Assembly (NCBI GenBank): GCA_002869615.1
Contig: PKUH01000120.1
Span: 1-35,516 of the forward strand
Reading direction: 5' to 3'
DNA from: Desulfuromonas sp.
Lineage (GTDB): Bacteria > Desulfobacterota > Desulfuromonadia > Desulfuromonadales > UBA2294
Length of the DNA stretch: 35,516 bases
The notes beneath the pieces are model-generated. The model worked only from the letters and a program-made list of their open reading frames with translations, was not told the origin of the DNA and ran no database searches. Shown piece by piece: positions 1 through 7,384 of this stretch; the stretch's first letter is position 1, and every line of letters begins with the position of its first letter. A program made the translations under genes and the position numbers.

Positions 1-189
1 CGCCCGCTGCCTTTTCTTTGAAGCCTGGCGGATCCGGCGGATGATCTCCGTCTTGTCCTGTTGGCTGCCATGGGAAAAATTAAGCCTAAAAACGTCAGCT
101 CCGGCTTCCATCAGGCTGTACAGCATCTCTTCAGAATCGGATGCCGGTCCGACTGTCGCTACAATTTTGGTATGTCTTATCTCTCTCAT
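1..189 (-). CDS. pyk: Pyruvate kinase, N-terminal fragment (cut by window edge)
   Basis: Reading leftward from an ATG at 189, 63 codons stay open to the window edge. They begin MREIRHTKIVATVGPAS and contain EAGADVFRLNFSHGS, the strand-1 and strand-2 motifs of the pyruvate kinase barrel; the Arg and the Asn/Ser of RLNFSHG bind phosphoenolpyruvate/ATP and K+ in this family. The enzyme converts PEP and ADP to pyruvate and ATP in the last step of glycolysis. An AAGGA lies 7 bases before the ATG, which supports this start over the out-of-frame ATG at 193. Only about an eighth of the usual ~470-residue protein is visible, so integrity cannot be judged. It is divergent from the PBP gene. Confidence 0.9.
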   Translation of the reverse strand, partial: MREIRHTKIVATVGPASDSEEMLYSLMEAGADVFRLNFSHGSQQDKTEIIRRIRQASKKRQRA

Positions 190-345
190 TCATCGATCCT
201 TTTAGCCGAATCGCCAGCCTGCCTTCACGGCTCGGCAAGCGTGGCAATCATAGCACAGCCCCTTGCCAGAACAAGTAAAATCATTGCCTGAAACACATCG
301 ATTGTGGTAGATATCGACGTTATGGAAAAAAAGGAATTAACTAAA

Positions 346-2754
346 ATGCGATGGCCGCGCGAACGGATAATCCGGGTTTTGCTCGTGCTTGCAACGGCCG
401 GCATGGTTTCCGGTTTTCTGTTGTTTGCGTCGGCCTATCTCTACGTTGCCGGCGATCTACCGCGGGTCGATACCCTGGCTGACTATCGGCCACCGATCAT
501 TACCCGGGTTTTGAGTGCAGACGGCGAAGTCATTGCCGAGTTCGCAAAGGAACGCCGGATTGTCGTTCCTTTCAAGCGCATCCCGACAAAACTGGTCCAG
601 GCGTTTGTCGCTGCCGAAGATTCGAATTTTTTCGAGCACACCGGGATCGATTTTATTTCAATTCTGCGGGCCGCCTATAAAAATATCAAGGCGGGCGGCA
701 TCGTTCAGGGCGGAAGTACGATTACCCAGCAGGTCGCAAAATCACTGCTTCTGACTCCGGAAAAAAAGTTTGAGCGCAAATTCAAGGAGGCGATTCTTTC
801 GTGGCGGATGGAGAAAGCTCTGTCGAAAGAGGAAATTCTCTATCTCTATCTCAACCAGATCTACCTCGGCCATCGTGCATACGGCGTTCAGGCCGCGGCC
901 GAAAACTATTTCGATAAAAACATCGATGAGTTGACCCTGGCCGAATGCTCTATTCTCGCCGGATTGCCCCAGGCACCGAGCCGCTACTCGCCCTACAACC
1001 ATTATGATCGGGCCAAGAAGCGTCAGAAATATGTTCTCGATCGAATGGTTGCCGACGGTTATATCAGCCAGAGGGAAGCCGACGAAGCCGACGCCGAGGA
1101 GTTGACGATTCAGCCCCGGCTCAATGCTCATATCGCCCAGGCCTATTATTTCACCGAACAGGTCCGGCGCTATCTCGAAAACAACTACAGCCAGGACATT
1201 CTCGAGACCGAGGGCCTGACTGTGCATACCTCGATGAACCTGCAGATGCAGCGGGCAGCCCAGAACGCGGTCCGGGAAAACCTGCGCGATCATGACAAGC
1301 GCCAGGGATTTCGTGGCCCGGAGAAGGTTTTGACCGAAGAGGAGGCGGCTGCCTTTCTCGAGGAGCAGGCGGAAAGTCTAACCCGAAATCCGCTGGAACT
1401 CGAGCAGATTACCGATGCTGTTCTGGTCGGCAGCGACCAGGAAACCCTGCATCTGCGCATCGGCACTGTCACCGGGACTCTCGACCCGACAGCAGCCGAG
1501 TGGGCCGGTCTCCTGAGAGCGGTCTCGGCCGAATCGGAGCCGACCCGTAATCCGAAGAGTCAACAGCACAAGCTGCCGCTCGGCTCTGTTTTAAAGGTGC
1601 GGGTCAAACAGATCAATGAAGATGGATCACTTCTTCTCGGGCTCGAGCAGGAGCCTCTTGCCCAGGGTGCAATTGTCGCCCTGGAACCGAATACCGGTCT
1701 GGTCAAGGCGATGGTCGGCGGTTATGATTTCCTGCAGAGCCAGTTCAACCGAGTTCTTCAGGCACGCCGACTCCCCGGCTCGGCGATCAAGCCACTTATC
1801 TACGCAGCGGCTCTCGACAAGGGTTATACGCCGGCTACGGTTATTCTCGACACACCGCTCATTTACAAGGAACTTTCGGACGCCGGCCTGGAGAAATCTT
1901 GGAAGCCGAAAAATTACTCGAAAAAATTCTACGGTCCGACTCCGCTGCGAACCGCTCTGGCCAAGTCGCATAATGTCATTACCATCAAGATTCTCGAGGA
2001 CATCGGTGTCAGATATGCAGCCAACTATGCCAAAAAACTCGGAATCAATTCTCCGCTCAATTACGATCTCACCCTCGCGCTCGGTTCTTCGGCCCTGACC
2101 CCGCTTGAGCTGGCAACAGCCTACACTGTTTTTGCCAATGGCGGCGTCCGGATCAAGGCCTCCTATATCACCAAGGTCACCGATCGTGACGGTCGGGTTC
2201 TCGAGTCGATCGATCCTGCCGACTTTCCGGAAGGGATTAACGAAGGGCAGCGCTTGATCAATCTTTCCCAGGAGCGGGTGATCTCCCCGGAAACAGCCTA
2301 TCTGGTCACCAATCTCCTCGAAAGTGTCGTCCGCACAGGGACCGGTTGGCGGGCCAAAGCGCTGCGCCGACCGACCGCGGCCAAAACCGGCACAACCAAT
2401 GATCTTAAGGACGCCTGGTTTGCCGGGTACGTGCCGCAGCTCGTCGCCGTGTCCTGGGTCGGCTACGATCATGAGCGTCCACTCGGCAAGCATGAAACCG
2501 GTTCGAAAGCGGCGGCACCGGCCTGGGTTTCCTTTATGAAGGAAGCGGTCAAAAACCTTGAGCCGATTGACTTTGCGGTCCCGGATCAGATGGAATTTTA
2601 TCCGGTCGACACGGAAACCGGTCTGCTCGCACCGGAGGATAGCGGCAACATGCACATCGAAGTTTTTTCCCCCGGCACGGCACCGACCCGGTACGCCCTC
2701 GACGAAAAAAAACCGAAAGCCCGCGATTTTTTCCGACTCGACCTCGCCCAGTAA
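346..2754 (+). CDS. Class A penicillin-binding protein (PBP1A type), bifunctional glycosyltransferase/transpeptidase
   Basis: Inner-membrane peptidoglycan synthase of 802 residues that polymerises lipid II and cross-links stem peptides in the periplasm. A short basic cytoplasmic tail and one membrane anchor (about residues 10-37) come first. A GT51 domain follows, with EDSNFFEHTGID (catalytic Glu about 91), GGSTITQQ and the LYLNQIYLG motif. After a PBP1A-type OB-like insert comes the transpeptidase domain with S479-x-x-K482 (PGSAIKP), S541-H-N543 and K680-T-G-T. All catalytic motifs are intact. I chose ATG 346 because AAGGA (332-336) sits 9 bases upstream; in-frame GTG 304 and ATG 322 lack a ribosome-binding site. 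It stands alone, convergent with nth. The family is certain; mrcA/ponA naming is not. Confidence 0.95.
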   Translation: MRWPRERIIRVLLVLATAGMVSGFLLFASAYLYVAGDLPRVDTLADYRPPIITRVLSADGEVIAEFAKERRIVVPFKRIPTKLVQAFVAAEDSNFFEHTGIDFISILRAAYKNIKAGGIVQGGSTITQQVAKSLLLTPEKKFERKFKEAILSWRMEKALSKEEILYLYLNQIYLGHRAYGVQAAAENYFDKNIDELTLAECSILAGLPQAPSRYSPYNHYDRAKKRQKYVLDRMVADGYISQREADEADAEELTIQPRLNAHIAQAYYFTEQVRRYLENNYSQDILETEGLTVHTSMNLQMQRAAQNAVRENLRDHDKRQGFRGPEKVLTEEEAAAFLEEQAESLTRNPLELEQITDAVLVGSDQETLHLRIGTVTGTLDPTAAEWAGLLRAVSAESEPTRNPKSQQHKLPLGSVLKVRVKQINEDGSLLLGLEQEPLAQGAIVALEPNTGLVKAMVGGYDFLQSQFNRVLQARRLPGSAIKPLIYAAALDKGYTPATVILDTPLIYKELSDAGLEKSWKPKNYSKKFYGPTPLRTALAKSHNVITIKILEDIGVRYAANYAKKLGINSPLNYDLTLALGSSALTPLELATAYTVFANGGVRIKASYITKVTDRDGRVLESIDPADFPEGINEGQRLINLSQERVISPETAYLVTNLLESVVRTGTGWRAKALRRPTAAKTGTTNDLKDAWFAGYVPQLVAVSWVGYDHERPLGKHETGSKAAAPAWVSFMKEAVKNLEPIDFAVPDQMEFYPVDTETGLLAPEDSGNMHIEVFSPGTAPTRYALDEKKPKARDFFRLDLAQ

Positions 2755-2772
2755 CACATTGACTATTTCGCC

Positions 2773-2808
2773 AAAAGAGGGGGGTGAGTTCTATTCATAC
2801 CCCTTTTA
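2773..2808. terminator. Imperfect hairpin between convergent PBP and nth genes, possible bidirectional terminator
   Basis: A left arm of AAAAG plus a G-run and TGA (2773-2787) can pair imperfectly with TCATACCCCTTTT (2795-2807). This gives an A-tract/U-tract on either side of a G:C core, in the 62-base gap between two convergent genes. Bulges make it a weak call. Confidence 0.4.
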
Positions 2809-2816
2809 CAGATAGA

Positions 2817-3467
2817 TCACTTCGAGCGGCGCACACCGTTGCGTGGACAGGTCTCGGACAAGGGGCAGGCCGAACAAACCGGAACCGGGGCCTTGCAAAT
2901 CGCCCGACCGTGGTAGATCAGGGTATGACTGGTCTGGTTCCAGCGCTCTGCCGGCAGCAGCTTCATCAGGTCCAGCTCAACTTTTTCCGGCTCGGTCTGG
3001 CGGCTCCATCCGAGCCGATAGGCGATCCGTTTGACATGGGTATCAACAACCATTCCCGGTATACCAAAGGCGTTTCCCAGAACCACGTTGGCCGTTTTCC
3101 GACCGACCCCGGGCAGGGCGATCAGCTGGTCAAGGTCAGCCGGGACCGATCCGCCATATTCACTGACAAGCATCCGGGCACAGGCGATCAGATTGCGGGC
3201 CTTGTTGCGGAAAAATCCGGTACTTTTGATCAGCTCTTCAAGTTCGGTTATATTCGCAGATGCAAGCTGTTCCGGGTTGGCAAATCTCCGGAAAAGGTCG
3301 GATGTCACCACATTAACCCGCACATCAGTGCATTGGGCCGACAGAATCGTCGCAACAAGCAGTTCATACGGATTTTTGTGAACCAGCGCACATTCGGCCT
3401 CGGGATAAAGCGCTTCAAGAAAATCGAGTGTTTCCAGTGCGTTAGAACGGCCGCTCAGATAGCGCAT
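2817..3467 (-). CDS. nth: Endonuclease III (Fe-S DNA glycosylase/AP lyase)
   Basis: Base-excision repair enzyme of 216 residues that removes oxidised pyrimidines and nicks the abasic site. The helix-hairpin-helix LPGVGRKTA carries the catalytic lysine K124, and the VDTHVKR segment carries the catalytic aspartate D142. The C-terminus has the 4Fe-4S loop C191-x6-C198-x2-C201-x5-C207 exactly as in the family. Length matches E. coli Nth (211). The start at 3467 has only a weak ribosome-binding site, but the N-terminal LDFLEALYPEAECAL segment aligns with normal family starts. It is monocistronic or weakly linked to the leftward cluster ending at 3566, 98 bases upstream. Confidence 0.96.
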   Translation of the reverse strand: MRYLSGRSNALETLDFLEALYPEAECALVHKNPYELLVATILSAQCTDVRVNVVTSDLFRRFANPEQLASANITELEELIKSTGFFRNKARNLIACARMLVSEYGGSVPADLDQLIALPGVGRKTANVVLGNAFGIPGMVVDTHVKRIAYRLGWSRQTEPEKVELDLMKLLPAERWNQTSHTLIYHGRAICKAPVPVCSACPLSETCPRNGVRRSK

Positions 3468-3565
3468 AAATCACTTTTCATGAGATCAAGGTCCGGTCTG
3501 AAACCGGTAATATTTCGGCAAGATGATGGAACTTCAAAAACTTATCAACCGTTTCCACAGGGTTA

Positions 3566-4099
3566 TCAACAGGACGATAATCGTGCCTTCAGCTGGTCAG
3601 CAAAGACCCTGAAATCATCTTCACTGAAGAGGCAGAAGACGACGAGCTCGAGGGAAGATCGCTTCTGCAAAAAAGTACAGACCTCATCCAGCATGATTGC
3701 CGCCGCCCGCTCAATCGGAAAACCGAAGATTCCGGTTGAAAGTGCCGGAAAACTGATGCTCCGCAGGTTTTTCCCGGCGGCAATGTCGAGGCTGCTGCGG
3801 GTTGCTCCGGCGAGCTTGGCATCTTCACCCCCTTCACCCATACGCGGACCGACGGCGTGAATAACATATCCCGCTTTGAGGTTACCACTACCGGTCAAAA
3901 CTGCCGTCCCGACCGGAGTCCCGCCGATCCGGTCACACTCCTGCTGAATCGTTGGGCCTCCCTTGTTGCGGATTGCTCCGGCGACACCGGCGCCGAGCTG
4001 CAACTGACTGTTGGCGGCATTGACGATGGCATCGGTCGATTGCTCGGTGATATCACCCCGGATCAGCTGCAGACTCTTCCCGCGAATGGTTATCTGCAT
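3566..4099 (-). CDS. Macro-domain protein (ADP-ribose/O-acetyl-ADP-ribose binding)
   Basis: A single macro domain of 177 residues. Seen: RGDIT near residue 14, the adenine/ribose loop NAANSQL (27-33), GAGVAGAI, the VIHAVGP strand and the phosphate loop STGIFGFP. Known: such proteins bind ADP-ribose derivatives, and some deacetylate O-acetyl-ADP-ribose or remove ADP-ribose from proteins. Residue 40 is Ala where MacroD/YmdB enzymes have a catalytic Asp (GVDGAIH), so I place it with the Af1521/ALC1-like binders and hydrolases and give no ymdB symbol. ATG 4099 follows a GGGAGG sequence; a longer in-frame extension to 4231 lies inside the upstream gene and is unlikely. It starts inside the last codons of the EEP-fold gene (stop at 4108), so translation is probably coupled. 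Confidence 0.9.
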   Translation of the reverse strand: MQITIRGKSLQLIRGDITEQSTDAIVNAANSQLQLGAGVAGAIRNKGGPTIQQECDRIGGTPVGTAVLTGSGNLKAGYVIHAVGPRMGEGGEDAKLAGATRSSLDIAAGKNLRSISFPALSTGIFGFPIERAAAIMLDEVCTFLQKRSSLELVVFCLFSEDDFRVFADQLKARLSSC

Positions 4100-4107
4100 A
4101 ACCTCCC

Positions 4108-4851
4108 TCAGCTGTGAGCGACTTCCATTGGCCGTGCGGCTTTGATCGGTTCTTTTTGTCGCAGGTAAATTCTTGGATCGGCCATCCGTACCGTCAGGAT
4201 TAACGGCAGGTGCAACGCTGCCTGGCGACAACGTTTTGAGCGGATCACCTTGCTGTCGAGAATCCGGACCTCACCCTGAACATAAGCCCGATCACGATTG
4301 AATACCGGGAAGTGAGCCGGAAAGGTTCCGCCCCAGAACGACGGACGACCGGCACCCTGCAACATGAACTTGAGCGTCAGATTGCCGGCGCCGATCCAGT
4401 TGTCGGCAAAATCACCGAGCAGCAGAACCGGACAACAGATGTCCCGGCTGCTCAGCAGCTCCGGTCCGAGCAGGGTCTTGATCTGCTCGCGGCGTTCGGC
4501 CGCCCTGGTCGTCAGCCGGACATTAAAGATATGGATTTTCTGCCCGTCCTTGTCGAGATCGGCCTTTTGGCAGACGCCATCTTTACCGAGACTGTATTCG
4601 CGGACACCACTCAGGGGGTAGTAAGAAAGAAAGGCATTGGCATCCTCCCGGGAATGGCCATAACTTCTCATCCCGAGCTTTTCGGCCAGCAGGTTGAGAT
4701 GATCCACATCCCGGGATGCATTGACATGCTGCAGGGCAACGATGTCGGGTGCCTGGTCTTCAATAATATCGGCAATCCGTTGCGGATCACAGACACCATC
4801 GTTACCGCGGCAACCATTGATGTTGTAGGTCATTAGCCGGATGCTGATCAT
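4108..4851 (-). CDS. Endonuclease/exonuclease/phosphatase-fold protein with degenerate active site
   Basis: A 247-residue protein of the EEP superfamily, cytoplasmic (no signal peptide). Framework motifs are clear: MTYNINGC (N10), DIVALQ (36-41), the LSYYPL strand, LLLGDF (D147) and a terminal HLPL. Several catalytic positions are changed: the metal-binding Glu of the usual LQE is H42, the Asn of GDFN is A149, the usual THL histidine is R112 and the Asp of SDH is L213. The fold is confident, but nuclease or phosphatase activity is doubtful. It lies 50 bases downstream of the cyclophilin gene and overlaps the macro-domain start, so it is the middle gene of a likely three-gene tail of the gyr-gpsA run. 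Confidence 0.82.
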   Translation of the reverse strand: MISIRLMTYNINGCRGNDGVCDPQRIADIIEDQAPDIVALQHVNASRDVDHLNLLAEKLGMRSYGHSREDANAFLSYYPLSGVREYSLGKDGVCQKADLDKDGQKIHIFNVRLTTRAAERREQIKTLLGPELLSSRDICCPVLLLGDFADNWIGAGNLTLKFMLQGAGRPSFWGGTFPAHFPVFNRDRAYVQGEVRILDSKVIRSKRCRQAALHLPLILTVRMADPRIYLRQKEPIKAARPMEVAHS

Positions 4852-4901
4852 CCGTGCCTCCCGACCTGAACAGCCCGGAACCGGACCGAACAGTCTGACT
4901 G

Positions 4902-5474
4902 TTATTCAGCGACGCGCTTGACTGAAAGGATCTCGACCGTGTGAATCGGCAGACTGGCGAATGGGCCGACACCTTTCTTGATAGGTGTTTCGGCGATCTT
5001 GTCAACCACTTCCATCCCGGAGGTCACTCTACCGAAAACGGCATAACCATAGCCGCGGGCGTCAGGACTGCGGTAATTGAGAAAATCGTTGTCGACCAGA
5101 TTGATGAAAAACTGGCTGCTTGCCGAATCAACAACACTGGTGCGGGCCATGGCGATCGTTCCGCGATCGTTTTTGAGTCCGTTGTCAGCTTCATTCTTGA
5201 TCGGCGGAAAACCGTTCTTCATTTTTTTATTGGTATCAAAACCGCCACCCTGAATCATGAACCCCTTGATCACGCGGTGGAAGATCGTGCCGCTATAGAA
5301 ATCGGAATCGACATATTTGAGAAAATTGGCGACCGTGATCGGCGCCTTTTTATCATCGAGCTCCAACCGGATCGTGCCAAGATTGGTTTCCATATCAACC
5401 TCAACCGCAGCAAAGACCGGGGCAGTTACAAACAGTACGGCCAGCATGGTCATGATAAGTGTTTTACGCATCAT
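4902..5474 (-). CDS. Periplasmic cyclophilin-type peptidyl-prolyl cis-trans isomerase
   Basis: Folding catalyst of 190 residues that isomerises Xaa-Pro bonds. A signal peptide (basic MMRK, hydrophobic core, cleavage near VFA-AVEV about residue 22) points to export to the periplasm. The cyclophilin core has [13 protein letters not shown] with the catalytic Arg (R67), the MAR segment, SQFFINL and YAVFGRV. The cyclosporin-contact Trp of eukaryotic forms is absent, as is usual in bacterial periplasmic forms. AAAGGAG precedes the tandem ATGs at 5474 and 5471, either of which could start. It sits 13 bases after gpsA and is probably co-transcribed. Confidence 0.93.
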   Translation of the reverse strand: MMRKTLIMTMLAVLFVTAPVFAAVEVDMETNLGTIRLELDDKKAPITVANFLKYVDSDFYSGTIFHRVIKGFMIQGGGFDTNKKMKNGFPPIKNEADNGLKNDRGTIAMARTSVVDSASSQFFINLVDNDFLNYRSPDARGYGYAVFGRVTSGMEVVDKIAETPIKKGVGPFASLPIHTVEILSVKRVAE

Positions 5475-5486
5475 TTTTCTCCTTTA

Positions 5487-6503
5487 TCAGGCTCCTTCGG
5501 GCTTCAGTTGCCGCTCCATCAGAGCGTTGACTGCCACCCGGGCTTCTTTTTCATTGTACAAAATTTCGTACATCTGTTCGATTAACGGCGCCTCAACTCC
5601 CAGTTTATTGGCCAGCTGGTATGCCGACAAGGTGGTCTTGACCCCTTCGGCAACCATATTCATTTCATTGAGAATCTCTGCAAGCGTTCGCCCCTGTCCA
5701 AGTTCAAAACCGACACTACGGTTACGCGACAGGTCACCGGTGCAGGTCAGAACCAGATCGCCCATTCCGGCCAGCCCGGCAAAGGTCATCGGATCGGCCC
5801 CCATGGCAACCCCGATCCGGGTAATCTCGGCGAGCCCCCGGGTGATCAGTGCTGCCCGGGTGTTGTAACCATAACCGAGTCCATCGGAGATCCCGGCGGC
5901 CAGAGCAATCACATTTTTGAGCGCACCGCCAAGCTCCACCCCGATCGCATCCCGGTTGGTGTATACACGAAAAACATCGGTACTGAAAACGGCCTGGACC
6001 TCGGCCGCTATCGTATCATCGTTAGCCGCGACAGCGACCGCTGTCGGCATTTTCTGGACAACCTCCCTGGCAAATGAGGGGCCAGACAGATAGGCCGTCC
6101 GCTTTTTAATCGGTTGCGGTAAAAGCTCGGCAAAAATTTCCGACATCGGCAGCAGGGTATCGTTTTCGATCCCCTTCGAGGCCGAGACAATAATAACCTG
6201 ATCATCGAAACAGTTCACAACCTTCTCGAGCAACCGCCGCAAGACCTGGGAAGGGGGAACAAAAAGAACCAGATCCTTATTACTGACCGCCGCTTTGATG
6301 TCGGTCGTAAAGGTCAGATTGTCCGAAAGCGTGAAGCCGGGGAGGTAAAGATCATTTTCCCGACTCGTCTGCATGCGCGCCACAAGATCTTCCTCGTAGG
6401 CCCATAGCGTCACCGGATACCCCTTTTCGGCGAGAAGGTTGGCCAGCGTTGTTCCCCAGCTTCCGGCCCCGATGACACCAATATTTTTGACCATTTTTTT
6501 CAT
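5487..6503 (-). CDS. gpsA: Glycerol-3-phosphate dehydrogenase [NAD(P)+]
   Basis: Reduces dihydroxyacetone phosphate to sn-glycerol 3-phosphate, the backbone precursor of phospholipids; cytoplasmic, 338 residues. Seen: an N-terminal Rossmann motif VIGAGSWGT (10-18), the SGPSFAREV segment, the catalytic lysine in ELGGALKNVIALAAG, and the C-terminal GLAGMGDLVLTCTGDLSRNRSVG signature. Length equals the family norm. The ATG at 6503 overlaps the TPR gene stop by one base (TAATG), indicating translational coupling; an in-frame ATG at 6494 is an alternative start. The order gyrA-TPR-gpsA is what I recall for Geobacter. Confidence 0.97.
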   Translation of the reverse strand: MKKMVKNIGVIGAGSWGTTLANLLAEKGYPVTLWAYEEDLVARMQTSRENDLYLPGFTLSDNLTFTTDIKAAVSNKDLVLFVPPSQVLRRLLEKVVNCFDDQVIIVSASKGIENDTLLPMSEIFAELLPQPIKKRTAYLSGPSFAREVVQKMPTAVAVAANDDTIAAEVQAVFSTDVFRVYTNRDAIGVELGGALKNVIALAAGISDGLGYGYNTRAALITRGLAEITRIGVAMGADPMTFAGLAGMGDLVLTCTGDLSRNRSVGFELGQGRTLAEILNEMNMVAEGVKTTLSAYQLANKLGVEAPLIEQMYEILYNEKEARVAVNALMERQLKPEGA

Positions 6504-7384
6504 TAAACTGCCCGTTTCTTTTTCTTGATCCGCTCTTCCACCGTTTTTATTTTATGCTGAAGCGCTTCCGGTGCCGGATAGGTTCCCTCGAGTTCCTTTA
6601 ACAGCTTGAGTGACTCGCGCAACCGCCCCTGTTCCTCAAGTACCGAAGCAAGCCCGAACTTCGTTTCGATGGCAAATGGATCTTCCGACTTCTCCTTGAG
6701 GATCTTTCTGAAGACATCTTCAGCGTCTTTCAGCTTACCATCTAGAGCATAAGACATGCCGATCCGATATTCAACCTCTGTCAGCAGATGGCTCTCGGGC
6801 CACCTTTTGATCAGATTCTCGAATTCGATCCGCGCCTGTTCAAAATTATTCAGCCGGAAATAACAGTCGGAAAGCTCATACTGAAAACGATCGGCCGGCT
6901 CCATCCCGAGATCGAGAAGTTTTTGATAGAGCGCTGCCGCCCGGCCGTAATCACGCAGCCGGTTCTTGTAGATCTCCGCTTCCTGGATAAGGGCGTCGCT
7001 GACAAAGGGGGAATCGGGATACTCTCTTTCAAGATTATGAAAAACCAGCAATGCGTCGTGGAATCGCTTGAGAAAGAGATTGAGAACCTCGCCGGTCCGA
7101 AACATCGCCCGTGGTGCCAGGACAAAATCGCCGTGGCCGATGTAGATATCCTGATATTCCTCGACGGCTTCCTGGTAATCCCCGACCAGGACCATATTTT
7201 CTGCCCGGGTAAAGGATTTATGCAGGCGATCCTCAAGGGTCAGGTAGTAATAGGCGATGCCGCCGGCCAGGACCAGAAAGAACAACGGCACCAGAACAAC
7301 CAGAAGCCGGTAGGTTGGTGAGTTACGTCTCCTCCGTTTCAGCTCCTCCTGCAGGAGTTTCTTCTTCAATCTCTCGACTTCCAT
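6503..7384 (-). CDS. Membrane-anchored TPR protein of the gyrA-gpsA interval
   Basis: A 293-residue protein with a highly basic cytoplasmic start (KKK and RRRR clusters), one transmembrane helix (about residues 26-47), then at least five tetratricopeptide units rich in the A...Y..A/F pattern (for example [65 protein letters not shown]) outside the membrane. TPRs mediate protein-protein contacts and the partner is unknown. ATG 7384 has AAGGA 8 bases before it; ATG 7390 is possible and 7441 less so. Either start overlaps the 3' end of gyrA by about 60 bases, and no start codon is available after the gyrA stop. Topology resembles YfgM/BamD-like scaffolds, but I do not assign that. Confidence 0.85.
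   Translation of the reverse strand: MEVERLKKKLLQEELKRRRRNSPTYRLLVVLVPLFFLVLAGGIAYYYLTLEDRLHKSFTRAENMVLVGDYQEAVEEYQDIYIGHGDFVLAPRAMFRTGEVLNLFLKRFHDALLVFHNLEREYPDSPFVSDALIQEAEIYKNRLRDYGRAAALYQKLLDLGMEPADRFQYELSDCYFRLNNFEQARIEFENLIKRWPESHLLTEVEYRIGMSYALDGKLKDAEDVFRKILKEKSEDPFAIETKFGLASVLEEQGRLRESLKLLKELEGTYPAPEALQHKIKTVEERIKKKKRAV

Noticed and set aside
1627-2757. 376-codon open frame antisense to the PBP transpeptidase domain
   Set aside because: The sense strand carries all PBP motifs; the antisense product is low-complexity Arg/Gly-rich with no family resemblance.
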